Assembly (NCBI GenBank): GCA_021295815.1
Contig: JAGWBQ010000003.1
Coordinates: 47,274-111,273 of the forward strand
Source of the DNA: Gemmatimonadota bacterium
Lineage (GTDB): Bacteria; Gemmatimonadota; Gemmatimonadetes; Longimicrobiales; Gaopeijiaceae
Reading direction: 5' to 3'
Length of the DNA stretch: 64,000 nt
The translations under genes and the position numbers were made by a program. The number at the start of each line of letters is the position of its first letter. Within the stretch, counting starts at the first letter, position 1. The notes beneath the pieces are model-generated. The model was not told the DNA's origin and did no database searches. It worked only from the letters and a program-made list of their open reading frames with translations. Shown here piece by piece: positions 17,102 to 25,849 of this stretch.

Positions 17102-19501
17102 GTGAAAGCCACGCCACTCATTCTGCTGACCGCCCTCACGTTCAGCGGCCTGCCCGCTTCGGCTCAGGAGGTGGAAGCCGATTCCGCCGCAGCCTCCGAC
17201 ACCACCGAAGCCGAAGGCAAGGAATACAGCGACGTAATCACCGAAGATGCCGTCACCAGCGAGGGGCTCTTCGACACCCACATGGTCGACGGCGATCTCT
17301 TCTACGAGATCCCGAACGAGACCTTCGGGCGCGAGATGCTCCTGCTCACCCGCATCGCCCGCACTCCGGACGGCGTGGGCTACGGCGGTTCGAAGGTCAA
17401 CACCTCCACCGTCCGCTGGCAGCACGACGAGGCTCGCGACAGGGTCCTGTTGAGACTCGTCAGCTATCAGAATTTCGCGGACGACACCACGGCCATCTCG
17501 GAAGCGGTGCGCAATTCCAATTTCGAGCCCATCGTCATGGCGTTCGACATCGAAGTGATGAACGAGGATTCCTCGGCGGCCGTCATCAACGTCACCGATC
17601 TCTTCACCGACGATGTGGTCCTCATCGGGCTGCAGAAGTTCAGGCGAACGGCCTACTCCGTCCGCCGTCTCGACGGCGACCGGACCTACATCGTCAGAGC
17701 CACAGCTTTCCCACGCAATGTCGAGGTACGCCGCGTGGTCACTTACGACGCCACGGAGGCCCCCTCCAACGGGCAGTCCAACACGCTCTCGATGGAGATG
17801 CATCACTCGATGCTCATGCTGCCCGACGACCCGATGGAGCCGCGCTACTGCGATGAGCGGGTGGGCTTCTTCTCCACCAGTCAGACGGACTACGGTCTCG
17901 ACGAGCAGCGGGCGCGCTCCGTCTGCTTCGTCACGCGCTGGCGGCTGGAACCGAGCGAACCGGAGGCCTACGCGCGCGGCGAGCTGACCGATCCGGTCGA
18001 TCCCATCGTCTACTACATCGATCCGGCGACCCCGGAAAAGTGGGTGCCGTACCTGAAGCAGGGGGTCGAGGACTGGCAGCCGGCCTTCGAGGCCGCAGGT
18101 TTCAGCAACGCCATCGTCGCCCGCGACGCGCCCAGCCCCGAGGAAGACCCGACCTGGCACCCGGAGGACGCGCGCCACTCCGTGATCCGCTATCTCGCCT
18201 CCGACGTCCAGAACGCCAGCGGTCCGCACGTCCACGACCCGCGCACGGGCGAGATTCTGGAGAGCGACATCCAGTGGTATCACAACGTCATGAACCTCCT
18301 CAGGAACTGGTACTTCACCCAGACCGCGGCTGCAAACGAGGCGGCTCGGGGAGTGAAGTTCGACGACGCCGTCATGGGCGAGCTGGTCAGGTTCGTTTCG
18401 GCGCACGAGGTCGGTCACACCATCGGATTGCAACACAACATGCAGGGATCTTCGAGCTACACGGTAGCTCAGCTGCGCTCCCGCTTCGTCTGCGACAATG
18501 GCGTCGCGTCCTCGATTATGGACTACGCCCGCTTCAACTACGTCGCACAGCCCGGAGACGACACCTGCTTCGACCCGGTGGTGGGACCGTACGACCGCTT
18601 CGCCATCGAGTGGGGATACCGGCACTACCCCGGCACCGACCGCAACTCCGAGCTGGAAGGTCTCAGGGAGATGGTGGTCGAGATGCAGGAAGACCCGATC
18701 TACCGTTTTTCCAGCCCCAACGGCCAGGATCCGACTTCTCTGACCGAAGCGATCGGCGACGACGCAATGGAGGCCTCCGACCTCGGCATCCGCAACCTGC
18801 GCCGGATCGTGGAAAACCTCCAGGACTGGAGCTATGAAGAGGGCGAAGACTACTCGCAGCTCGAGGAGCTCTACGGCAACATCATCTCGCAGTGGAGCCG
18901 GTACACCGGGCACGTGGTGGTGAACGTGGGCGGCGTGGTGACGACGCGAAAGCGCCAGGGCCAGGAAGGCGTGATCTACGAGATGGTCGACGCGGAGGAT
19001 CAGCGCCGAGCGGTCGATTACCTGGCGCAGCATGTCTTCCGGACTCCGGAATGGCTTCTCGACGCCGACATTCTGCGACGCTTCGGCGGCTCGGGAGTGC
19101 CGGACAGGATCGGAGCCTCGCAACGCGGCGGACTCGTCCAGCTTCTCAACTTGGCTCGAATGAAGAGGCTCGTCGAACAGGAAGCCTTCCACGGCTCGGA
19201 CGCGTACTCGCTCGGCGACATGCTCGACCACACCCGCGAGGCCATATGGTCGGAGGCCATGTCGGGCGGTTCGACCGACACCTACCGGCGCAACCTGCAG
19301 CGCGCGTACGTGGACCACATGGCGGGCCTGCTCGAAAACGAGGAGGCGAGAGCGAGCGACATCGGCCCGTTCGTCAGGGGGCAGCTAATGACTCTGAGAG
19401 AGGAACTGGAGGCGGCCGCGGCTTCGACCGATCACCGGGCGACCCTCCTCCACTACAGGGACTTGATCGCCAGGATCGAAGAGATTCTGGACATGGACTG
19501 A
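17102..19501 (+). CDS. Secreted zinc metalloprotease of the DUF5117/DUF5118 type
   Basis: 799 residues from GTG 17102, preceded by GAGAGGA; the longer frame from 17015 has no signal peptide at its start. Residues 1-22 are a signal peptide (LILLTALTFSGLPASA). The zinc motif HEVGHTIGLQH (435-445) is HExxHxxxxxH, as in metzincins, with downstream SSIMDYARFNYVAQPGD giving the Met-turn (SIMDY). The N-terminal domain with MHHSMLMLP and PRYCDERVGFF matches the DUF5117/5118 zinc-dependent metalloprotease family. Probably a periplasmic or surface peptidase. A strong hairpin follows at 19572-19605. Confidence 0.9.
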   Translation: MKATPLILLTALTFSGLPASAQEVEADSAAASDTTEAEGKEYSDVITEDAVTSEGLFDTHMVDGDLFYEIPNETFGREMLLLTRIARTPDGVGYGGSKVNTSTVRWQHDEARDRVLLRLVSYQNFADDTTAISEAVRNSNFEPIVMAFDIEVMNEDSSAAVINVTDLFTDDVVLIGLQKFRRTAYSVRRLDGDRTYIVRATAFPRNVEVRRVVTYDATEAPSNGQSNTLSMEMHHSMLMLPDDPMEPRYCDERVGFFSTSQTDYGLDEQRARSVCFVTRWRLEPSEPEAYARGELTDPVDPIVYYIDPATPEKWVPYLKQGVEDWQPAFEAAGFSNAIVARDAPSPEEDPTWHPEDARHSVIRYLASDVQNASGPHVHDPRTGEILESDIQWYHNVMNLLRNWYFTQTAAANEAARGVKFDDAVMGELVRFVSAHEVGHTIGLQHNMQGSSSYTVAQLRSRFVCDNGVASSIMDYARFNYVAQPGDDTCFDPVVGPYDRFAIEWGYRHYPGTDRNSELEGLREMVVEMQEDPIYRFSSPNGQDPTSLTEAIGDDAMEASDLGIRNLRRIVENLQDWSYEEGEDYSQLEELYGNIISQWSRYTGHVVVNVGGVVTTRKRQGQEGVIYEMVDAEDQRRAVDYLAQHVFRTPEWLLDADILRRFGGSGVPDRIGASQRGGLVQLLNLARMKRLVEQEAFHGSDAYSLGDMLDHTREAIWSEAMSGGSTDTYRRNLQRAYVDHMAGLLENEEARASDIGPFVRGQLMTLREELEAAAASTDHRATLLHYRDLIARIEEILDMD

Positions 19502-19571
19502 GCGCCCGGGGGATCAAGGCGCCCGTCCCGGTCCGGTTGGCCGTTGGGGCGACCACGCCTTGCAATGCCAA

Positions 19572-19605
19572 GAGCGGGCCCGGGCGCGAAGACCCGGACC
19601 CGCTC
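19572..19605. terminator. GC-rich hairpin between convergent genes
   Basis: A 13-position stem (GAGCGGGCCCGGG against CCCGGACCCGCTC with one C-A mismatch) around loop CGCGAAGA, lying between the metalloprotease stop (19501) and the hsp20 stop (19667). The symmetrical placement suggests a bidirectional terminator. No T-run follows on either strand, so intrinsic termination is uncertain. Confidence 0.5.
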
Positions 19606-19666
19606 CGCGGACGGTAGGACGGGTTGACTTCCCGGCCTCCCTCCGAAGACCTTCAGAGGCGTGTCG

Positions 19667-20140
19667 CTACGAAGCGATCTCGATGCGGCGACTTCTGGCC
19701 TCGCTCGACTTCGGCAGCAGCACGGTCAGCACACCCTGGTCAAGAGAGGCCTTGGCGTCGCTCGCGGCGATGGAACGTGGAAGGGCGAACGCACGGCTGA
19801 ATTTCCCGAAGCGCCGCTCGTCGAGGCGGACGCGCTCGTTGTTCTCCGACCCGGTTTCCGCGTCTCCGGCGCTGCCCAAGATCGTGCCGGGACGCTTCTC
19901 GCCCTTGATCGTAAGCACGCCGTTTTCCAGCTCGACGCTGACGTCTTCCGGACGAAGCCCCGCTAGTTCGACGTTGACGACGACGTTGTCGTTCGTCTCC
20001 ACTACTCCGACGGGCGGGGTGAAGGCGACGGAGCTCTCGATGCCGTCGCCATGCTCGAAGAGTCGTCCGAGGCGGTGGGGCAGGTCCGTGAACTCCTTGA
20101 GGGAGAGGTGGGGGGTGAGGGGGTAGTTGGCAAGTGGCAT
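19667..20140 (-). CDS. Small heat-shock protein (Hsp20/alpha-crystallin)
   Basis: 157 residues from ATG 20140, with GGAGGA just upstream. The alpha-crystallin domain runs from about residue 40 (VVETNDNVVVNVELAGLRPE, ENGVLTIKGEKR) to about 145 (GKFSRAFALPRSI, LDQGVLTVLLPK). The C-terminal RRIEI may act as the I-x-I anchor for oligomerisation. It is an ATP-independent holdase that keeps unfolding proteins soluble. The domain carries a short Gly/Glu-rich insert (SAGDAETGSENNE) in the loop before the beta6-like strand. Monocistronic by position. Confidence 0.93.
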   Translation of the reverse strand: MPLANYPLTPHLSLKEFTDLPHRLGRLFEHGDGIESSVAFTPPVGVVETNDNVVVNVELAGLRPEDVSVELENGVLTIKGEKRPGTILGSAGDAETGSENNERVRLDERRFGKFSRAFALPRSIAASDAKASLDQGVLTVLLPKSSEARSRRIEIAS

Positions 20141-20457
20141 TTCGTCCTCCGGTCGATGACCGCGGCTGGGGTGATCCGGGCCCGGACCTAGGAGCGGTCG
20201 GGCGCCGACCCGGTCCGCTTGCAACCCCTGTGCCGGCCCTGAGCACGTCCTGCCGATCACCGCGCTGCAAGACCTGGCCTCTTTGACCGAAACGTCAGTC
20301 CGCAGAGTATGTCACAGCGGCCGACCCCGCCGGAATGGCAGCAGCGACGGTATGTCGTACGCCGGGGCATCCCGATCCCAGGCCGGTCCGACGACCGTGA
20401 TCCCTTCGACATGACGGATTATTGCCCTACCGAAGACTACGTTTAGATTGATAGCAT
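20141..20457. other. Intergenic region between divergent genes
   Basis: 317 nt between hsp20 (-) and the unknown gene at 20458 (+). I see no RNA gene or repeat. The right end is AT-rich for this genome. On the + strand TTGCCC (20422-20427) and TAGATT (20444-20449) are spaced 16 nt and could be a weak promoter placing the transcript start at or next to the ATG at 20458. A 75-codon minus-strand frame (20312-20539) overlaps the right half and is not convincing. Confidence 0.4.
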
Positions 20458-22347
20458 ATGGTCCGACTACCGGCCGATACCGACGAGGTAGCAGGAGGCG
20501 GGTATCTCGTGACAGATCAGGAGGATGTGGTGACACCACCGGACAGGCGGTTCAATAGTTTTTCAGATCTGCAACGAGTGGTTGGCGGCGGGAGGCCACC
20601 AGGCGTCGAGACTGTGAGCGAAGCTTCCCAGGGTTCGGGATTGAAGGTCGACGCTCGTCTTTCTCCGGAGTCTCCACCGGACACCGTCGACCGATGTCGC
20701 GAATTTCTGATGGGCGAGTTGCTGAAACGCCTTCCGGGCGCTGCTTCCGCCGATCTTGAACGCGGAATCCGACCCGGTTTCCGATGTGAGGAGCAGGGCG
20801 CCGACTCGCTCTGCACGGTCAGGGTGGTCGAAGGGCTGGAGGATCAATGGATGGCCAGGTTGATTCTCGCCGGGAGCGAGCGCTGGGTCAGCGAAGTTCG
20901 GGTATCCGCTACGCCCGACTCCGACCCCGTCGTCGGCTTCAGAGCGTTCACCCGCGAGGCGGTGCCGGGACCGGATCCGAGGATCGTTCCCGAAATTCTC
21001 GCGTCGGTGGCTCAGGAATTTCCTTTGCTCCTCCACGACCAGCCGGTGTCGTCCCGACCGACCCACATAGCCAGCCATGCCGAACTCGACTTCCTTCTCA
21101 GCTATCTGCTCGACCCTGAACGCAGGCTTTCGGCAGTGGTCGCGACTATCCCGCACGAAGGCGAGGATCCCCTCCCCTCGCGCCGACGCGTGGACGCTCT
21201 CGCTCGGAACCTGACCGGAACGGCGACCGTCTTTACGTTGGCAAGTCGGTGCACTTACTTGCTCTCGGACAAGGTCGGCAAGCAGCGCTCGGTCTACGGG
21301 GGCGCCTGGCGTCTTTATCTGCCCGGCTTTTCCCCGATGTCGAATCAGTACCACCACCCGCTCTATCTGGGAGAGCGGGTCAGGACTCCGGGAGGCGCCG
21401 CCCACATTGAAGAGAAGATTCGCAGGGAGATCCTCGCCGCAATGCCTCAACCGCCGGAGCCCGACCCGGATTTCGGCAAACTCAGAAGGAAGGCCGAGGC
21501 GCTCGCCCCTGCCCCGCCTCCAAGCCGCAGACGGACTGCCGGGGTGCGTGCTACGGCCTCCAAGTCGGGCTTTTTCGCCCGCTTCCGGGAGCTCTTCCGA
21601 AGGCGCGGCGGCCCGAAGACCCCGACGGACGGTCACACCGGCACGGCGGACAACGTCACCGGAGCGGTGGCCGTCGCGGAAGACGGAACGGCTCCCGGAC
21701 TCGCTGCGCAAGAAGAAGCGCAGCCGGCCCGACCGCCAGCCGCAGCCCGGGGCGGCGGAGCCTCCCGACCTCGCCGCCCCGGCTCCCAACGCTGGAGAAC
21801 CAAGGCATCGAATCTGCGGAAGGAGGTCCTGGCGGCGACCAAGGAGCGCGACCGAGCCACCGAGCGTCTGCGAGAGGTCCTCAAGCTGGTTCCGGTCCTC
21901 GGAGAGAACGCGGATGCGTCCATACCCTTTCCCATCGAATGGAGCGAACTCGCGGACTGGTGCGAGGAGCACTTCGAGCAACGCCTCGTCCTGCTGCCTT
22001 CGGCCCGGAGCTCGATCGGGCGGGCGCTCTACAGCGATGTCGGCATGGCCGCGCGTTGCATCTTCTGGCTCGCGACCAGCTATCGGATCGGACGTCTCCG
22101 GGGCAACGCGCCCGACCTGAGCGGCGCGATCGACGAACTGCCCGGCGTGCACAACCAACCGTGCGGAGGCGACACTTTCGACGTGCAGTGGAACGGCACG
22201 AGCCGTAAGGTGGAATGGCATCTGAAGAGCGGGGGCAACACCCGCGACCCGGGCCGTTGCCTGCGCATCTATTACCTTTGGGACCCAGTTTCCAGGAAGG
22301 TCGTAGTTGCCGACATGCCAGCGCACAGAAGATCGGCGGCGAGCTGA
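20458..22347 (+). CDS. Large multidomain protein of unknown function
   Basis: 629 residues from ATG 20458, which has no clear ribosome-binding site. AGGAGG at 20519-20524 would instead fit GTG 20530 (605 residues), so the start is open. No signal peptide or membrane segment. Visible parts: an N-terminal alpha/beta region with VGFRAFTREAVPGPDP and LLSYLLDPERRLSAVVA; a conserved-looking block CTYLLSDKVGK...GGAWRLYLPGFSP near residue 281 followed by HHPLYLGERV; a low-complexity basic/Ala-Pro linker (about 350-440); a predicted coiled coil (about 445-480, LRKEVLAATKERDRATERL); and a C-terminal domain ending CLRIYYLWDP (about 601-610). From memory this layout resembles uncharacterised proteins seen near defence genes, but I cannot name a family. 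Followed 31 nt later by bPH-domain genes. Confidence 0.75.
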   Translation: MVRLPADTDEVAGGGYLVTDQEDVVTPPDRRFNSFSDLQRVVGGGRPPGVETVSEASQGSGLKVDARLSPESPPDTVDRCREFLMGELLKRLPGAASADLERGIRPGFRCEEQGADSLCTVRVVEGLEDQWMARLILAGSERWVSEVRVSATPDSDPVVGFRAFTREAVPGPDPRIVPEILASVAQEFPLLLHDQPVSSRPTHIASHAELDFLLSYLLDPERRLSAVVATIPHEGEDPLPSRRRVDALARNLTGTATVFTLASRCTYLLSDKVGKQRSVYGGAWRLYLPGFSPMSNQYHHPLYLGERVRTPGGAAHIEEKIRREILAAMPQPPEPDPDFGKLRRKAEALAPAPPPSRRRTAGVRATASKSGFFARFRELFRRRGGPKTPTDGHTGTADNVTGAVAVAEDGTAPGLAAQEEAQPARPPAAARGGGASRPRRPGSQRWRTKASNLRKEVLAATKERDRATERLREVLKLVPVLGENADASIPFPIEWSELADWCEEHFEQRLVLLPSARSSIGRALYSDVGMAARCIFWLATSYRIGRLRGNAPDLSGAIDELPGVHNQPCGGDTFDVQWNGTSRKVEWHLKSGGNTRDPGRCLRIYYLWDPVSRKVVVADMPAHRRSAAS

Positions 22348-22378
22348 GCGGCCGGCACGCATACCAGCCGAGCCAGAC

Positions 22379-23047
22379 GTGTTCCAGAACCCCGAGATCG
22401 ATCCCGCTGCACTGACTTCCCCGGAAGACCTGACCTGGAGGCCGCTTCATCCGCGTTTCGCTCTCCGGCTTCAGGTGGGAAGGCTCGTGTACCGCATTCC
22501 TTTCCTGATCAGTGCGGCCGCCCTCCTGCCACTGGCGCCTCTCGACGGTCTTCCGGCCTGGGCTGCAGAGCTCGCACCCCGGGTCGGCGTGGGCGTGTGG
22601 TGCATCGCGATCATATTGTCGGTGCGCGACCTGGCATGGCCCATGGTCGAGGTTCCACGACGCGGATACGTGCTGCGCTCGCACGACATCGTGTTCCGCG
22701 CGGGCGTGCTCTGGCGTTCGGTCGTGGCGGTGCCCTTCAGCAGGATTCAGCACACCCAGACGCATAGCGGGCCGCTCGACCGACGCTTCGGCATCTCGAC
22801 GCTGACAATCTGTCCGGCCGGCGTTGCCACCCACGACCTCGAGGGACTGGCGGCCGACACCGCGGAGGAACTGCGGGCCTACATCTCCAGCCGGATCGAG
22901 GCCGAGCCTCCCCCGCTTCCGGCCCGGGTGTCCGACGTGTCGCGCCTGCCCGCCGCGCCCATGTCGGACGCGGATCCGAGCCCGGACGTTCCCGCCGATC
23001 CCGATCCGCCCGCAACGGAGGCCTTCGCTCCCCGAGACAAGCGGTGA
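22379..23047 (+). CDS. Membrane protein with one bacterial PH (bPH2) domain, YdbS-like
   Basis: 222 residues from GTG 22379; the longer frame from 22307 overlaps the upstream gene with an unlikely Arg-rich start. Two membrane segments (VYRIPFLISAAALLPLAPL; VGVWCIAIILSVRDLA) are followed by a bPH2 domain (GYVLRSHDIVFRAGVLWRSV, VPFSRIQHTQTHSGPLDRRF, ISTLTICPAG) facing the cytoplasm. The C-terminal tail is Pro-rich. Its stop overlaps the start of the next bPH gene as GTGA (23044-23047). Paired small and large bPH proteins correspond to YdbS/YdbT of Bacillus, which have been linked to resistance to peptide bacteriocins. Confidence 0.85.
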   Translation: MFQNPEIDPAALTSPEDLTWRPLHPRFALRLQVGRLVYRIPFLISAAALLPLAPLDGLPAWAAELAPRVGVGVWCIAIILSVRDLAWPMVEVPRRGYVLRSHDIVFRAGVLWRSVVAVPFSRIQHTQTHSGPLDRRFGISTLTICPAGVATHDLEGLAADTAEELRAYISSRIEAEPPPLPARVSDVSRLPAAPMSDADPSPDVPADPDPPATEAFAPRDKR

Positions 23048-24630
23048 CGACGGTACCCGTGGAGGTATGGCGGCGCACCTCGCCGCTGGCCGCCGTCTAC
23101 TTCCTCGCCGGGGTGTTCGGCCGAACCACAAATCTTCTGCAGGTCGGCCCCGTGCTCGGCTTCATCGGCTTACGCTACCGGGAAAACCCGGAGTTAATCG
23201 TGATTCTGCCTGCGCTCGCGCTGCTTGCGGCAGTCGTCGCCGGGCTCCGCTACTGGTTCTTCCGCTACCGACTAGAATACGACCGCATACTCGTCCGGCA
23301 GGGCGTTGTGAAGCGCACCGCCCTCAGTCTGCCCTTCGAACGCGTGCAGGGGGTCAAGGTGAAACGCTCCCTGATAGATCGTCTGTTCGGCCTCGTAACG
23401 GTAAGTCTCGACACGGCGGGAAGCAGGGAGACCGAGTGCCGGCTCCCCTGCGTCACCGTAGATGTGGCCGAATGGCTTGAAGCCGTTGTCGAGGGCGAAG
23501 AGCTCGACGACGCTTCCGCAGTCCAGACCGAGTCGCCGCTAGTCGAGAACGCCGGAGTGTCGGTTCTCGCTCGGCGGACACTTCTGAAGCTGGGAGGACG
23601 CGACATCGCCCAAATAGGGCTCTCCACCGCCGGACCCACCGTCTTCGGTGCCTTGGTCGTCGGGGTAATGATAGTGCTCGCGGTTGAGGCCCGGCGACTC
23701 GCCGACACTGTCTCAAGCGGGGAGACGTCCGTGGAATCGTCCTTCGGGGTTGCCGTGACCTTCATTGCCTCTTCGATAGTCTACATCGGCATGATGGTTT
23801 TCCTCCTGCCGATGAACATAGTCCGAGCCTGGCTGCGTTTCCACGATTACGCGCTCTCGGCGGAGGGGGGCACGTTGAGGGCGCGAAGCGGTCTTCTCAC
23901 ACGGCGGACCGTGGTCGTCGGTCTGACGAAGATCCAGGTGCTGCGCCTCAAGCAGACTCTCTTCTTGCGCGGGCTCCGGAAAGCCGCTCTCGAATTACGG
24001 CCCGTGACCCTCGACCAAACGGCGGCGACAGAGGTGGGCTGGGGCGAGGAGGTCACGGTGTTGGGCGTCCCTCTCGTTACCGAGTCTCAGGCCGAGGAGC
24101 TGAGAGCGGTGACCCTAGGGGAGGAGGGTCCGGATCTGACCCTGCTTCCCGGCGACCCGCGCCACCGAGCGGTGTCCGCTCACTATCTTTGGAGCTTCGG
24201 GTTCCGTTCAGCCGTCGCAGTACTGGTAGCGAGTGCGGCTCTGCATTTCGTCAGCGAGCTCTCACCTGTTCTCCAAGCGTTGCTCGGGACCGACCCCGGC
24301 GGCCTGGCCTTCAGGGCCGTACCCGTCCTGGCGGTAATCTGCGGGCTGGGCTGGCTGCGCTGGCGCAATTTCGGGTACTTTCACGACGACGACGGGATGG
24401 CGATCAGGCGGGGCACGCTGGGACGCAAGGTCGACGTCTTCCTTTTCCGCAAGACCCAGGCGGTCACTGTCAGGCAGTCGTTCATCCAGAGATGGTTCGG
24501 GCTGGCGACCCTCCGGGTCCAGGTCGCAAGCGGGGACCTGTCCGTGCCCTATATCCCCATGATCACGGCTCGGACCCTGCGCAACCATATGTTGTGGTGC
24601 GCCCAGACGAGCCGGGTGCGGTGGCACTAG
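23044..24630 (+). CDS. Membrane protein with three bPH2 domains, YdbT-like
   Basis: 528 residues from GTG 23044, coupled to the YdbS-like gene by a 4-nt overlap. Three bPH2 units alternate with pairs of membrane helices: unit 1 RILVRQGVVKRTALSLPFER with VKRSLIDRLFGLVTVSL; unit 2 GTLRARSGLLTRRTVVVGLT; unit 3 MAIRRGTLGRKVDVFLFRKT with RQSFIQRWFGLATLRVQ. Membrane helices are visible near SAALHFVSELSPVLQALL and FGALVVGVMIVLAVEA. Ends at TAG 24628-24630, followed by further in-frame stops in a short repeat. Role probably in envelope homeostasis or peptide resistance; the ligand is unknown. Confidence 0.87.
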   Translation: MTTVPVEVWRRTSPLAAVYFLAGVFGRTTNLLQVGPVLGFIGLRYRENPELIVILPALALLAAVVAGLRYWFFRYRLEYDRILVRQGVVKRTALSLPFERVQGVKVKRSLIDRLFGLVTVSLDTAGSRETECRLPCVTVDVAEWLEAVVEGEELDDASAVQTESPLVENAGVSVLARRTLLKLGGRDIAQIGLSTAGPTVFGALVVGVMIVLAVEARRLADTVSSGETSVESSFGVAVTFIASSIVYIGMMVFLLPMNIVRAWLRFHDYALSAEGGTLRARSGLLTRRTVVVGLTKIQVLRLKQTLFLRGLRKAALELRPVTLDQTAATEVGWGEEVTVLGVPLVTESQAEELRAVTLGEEGPDLTLLPGDPRHRAVSAHYLWSFGFRSAVAVLVASAALHFVSELSPVLQALLGTDPGGLAFRAVPVLAVICGLGWLRWRNFGYFHDDDGMAIRRGTLGRKVDVFLFRKTQAVTVRQSFIQRWFGLATLRVQVASGDLSVPYIPMITARTLRNHMLWCAQTSRVRWH

Positions 24631-24634
24631 TAGC

Positions 24635-24654
24635 ACTAGACTGGACTAGACTAG
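24635..24654. repeat. Short tandem repeat (four ACTAG-type pentamers)
   Basis: ACTAG, ACTGG, ACTAG, ACTAG stand in tandem, with another ACTAG at 24626-24630 overlapping the stop of the bPH gene. In the frame of that gene the region reads TAG TAG CAC TAG ACT GGA CTA GAC TAG TAG, so several stops follow one another. The cluster of CTAG tetramers stands out in this GC-rich window. Too short to call a mobile-element scar. Confidence 0.6.
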
Positions 24655-24733
24655 TAGGCGGCGACCTCCCTATCGTCAACTGCAGGAGTGCCGAGCTCGT
24701 CGCTCGCGCGCGAGGTTGGCCGCGGCTGCAAAG

Positions 24734-25849
24734 CTAGTTCACCACGGGTCCCACCACTCGGCGAATCGTGACCGCGATGTCCCGCGCTACGAAAACTCGA
24801 TCCGGCAGGACCACGACATCCCTGACCAGGTTCCCTCTCGTGTGAAAACCCTCACCGCCTGGAATGACGAAGGAGGGATCGTCATCCTGAAGCGGGACCG
24901 TGAACGCCACCGGTCCAGAGCCAAGGCCGGTGGACGCGACCCACAGCCTGTCCGCCATCAGCTTCGCATCACGCAATGGTCTGATTGTTGCCTCGGGAAT
25001 GTCGGCCATTCGGATCGCATCCGCAATGGCGCGCACTACGGTCGCCGGCATCGGAAGCTCCGTCAGCGACTCGATGGTCGCGCCATCGTCACTCACGGCA
25101 GCCAGCCAGCCGCGCAGCACCGGCCCGTTCAGCAGGACCGCAACCTCACGATCACCTAACGGAGCCAGAATCCACCCCAACCACCGCTCTTCAACACCGG
25201 CCTTCGCAAGTGCGTCCGGAACATCTGTGGAGTTCGTCACGACGACGGGTCCATCACCCTCGACTCGCATCAGCAGCCCCTCGATCTCAGCGAAGAGTCG
25301 GTCTGGCCGCGGTTGCGTCGCTACCTGGACCGAAGGGACAAGGACCATACCGTCGCCGAGGGGTGCGAAGGTGAGCGCAGGCATGTCGGTCATGGGTCTG
25401 GTTTCCGCGACCGTCCCGTCATCCATGAAAAGCGTCAAACGGTGTCTGTCGAGGACCCACACCCCACCTGCGGTTGGCCGTATGGAGTTGGGGAGCTCGA
25501 GCTCTCCAGGCCCCTCGCCTTCGCCACCGAACGTTGCCAGATGGGTACCGTCGAGCCCGATCCGATGGACCTGCTCGAAGCCGGGGTCCAGGACATATAC
25601 GGACTGCCCGTCCGCCGCCAAGGCGAGTTCGCGAACCCTTGCCAAAAGGGGGCCGCCCGGTGGAGGATAAACGGCGATGGTGTCGCCGAGCTCGAGAATC
25701 GTCTGGGGTGCCTCGGATACCGATCCGACCTGAGGCTCGGGCTCCGCGCAGGACGTCAACGCCGTCAGACCCAGAACCGGTAACACCCCGACGCATTGCG
25801 GCCGCCGGGATGTCCGAATTTCGTGGTCCGACACGTGTCGAATCTGCAC
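24734..25849 (-). CDS. Lipoprotein with a predicted six-bladed beta-propeller
   Basis: 371 residues from GTG 25849. Residues about 15-34 form a lipoprotein signal (VLPVLGLTALTSC). The rest has NHL/six-bladed propeller features: LALAADGQSVYVLDPGFEQV, then HRIGLDGTHLATFGGEGEGPGEL, the typical blade with Gly-rich turn, and later VWVLDRHRLTLFMDDG and DRLWVASTGLGSG. Such lipoproteins are numerous in Gemmatimonadota-like genomes and their ligands are unknown. Convergent with the bPH genes. The 5' leader carries a hairpin over the likely ribosome-binding site. Confidence 0.78.
   Translation of the reverse strand: MQIRHVSDHEIRTSRRPQCVGVLPVLGLTALTSCAEPEPQVGSVSEAPQTILELGDTIAVYPPPGGPLLARVRELALAADGQSVYVLDPGFEQVHRIGLDGTHLATFGGEGEGPGELELPNSIRPTAGGVWVLDRHRLTLFMDDGTVAETRPMTDMPALTFAPLGDGMVLVPSVQVATQPRPDRLFAEIEGLLMRVEGDGPVVVTNSTDVPDALAKAGVEERWLGWILAPLGDREVAVLLNGPVLRGWLAAVSDDGATIESLTELPMPATVVRAIADAIRMADIPEATIRPLRDAKLMADRLWVASTGLGSGPVAFTVPLQDDDPSFVIPGGEGFHTRGNLVRDVVVLPDRVFVARDIAVTIRRVVGPVVN

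Noticed and set aside
16991..19318. 775-codon minus-strand open frame opposite the metalloprotease
   Set aside because: Antisense shadow; the + strand has signal peptide and HExxHxxxxxH motif, the minus frame has nothing recognisable.
20312..20539. 75-codon minus-strand frame upstream of the unknown gene
   Set aside because: Overlaps the start of the + gene and I recognise no motif in its translation. Could be a fragment, but unsupported.
20563..22362. 599-codon minus-strand open frame opposite the unknown gene
   Set aside because: Considered because the + gene is unfamiliar. The + frame has a coherent coiled coil, Trp/Tyr-rich conserved-looking blocks and a downstream coupled operon, while the minus frame is Arg/Gly/Ala-rich without structure.
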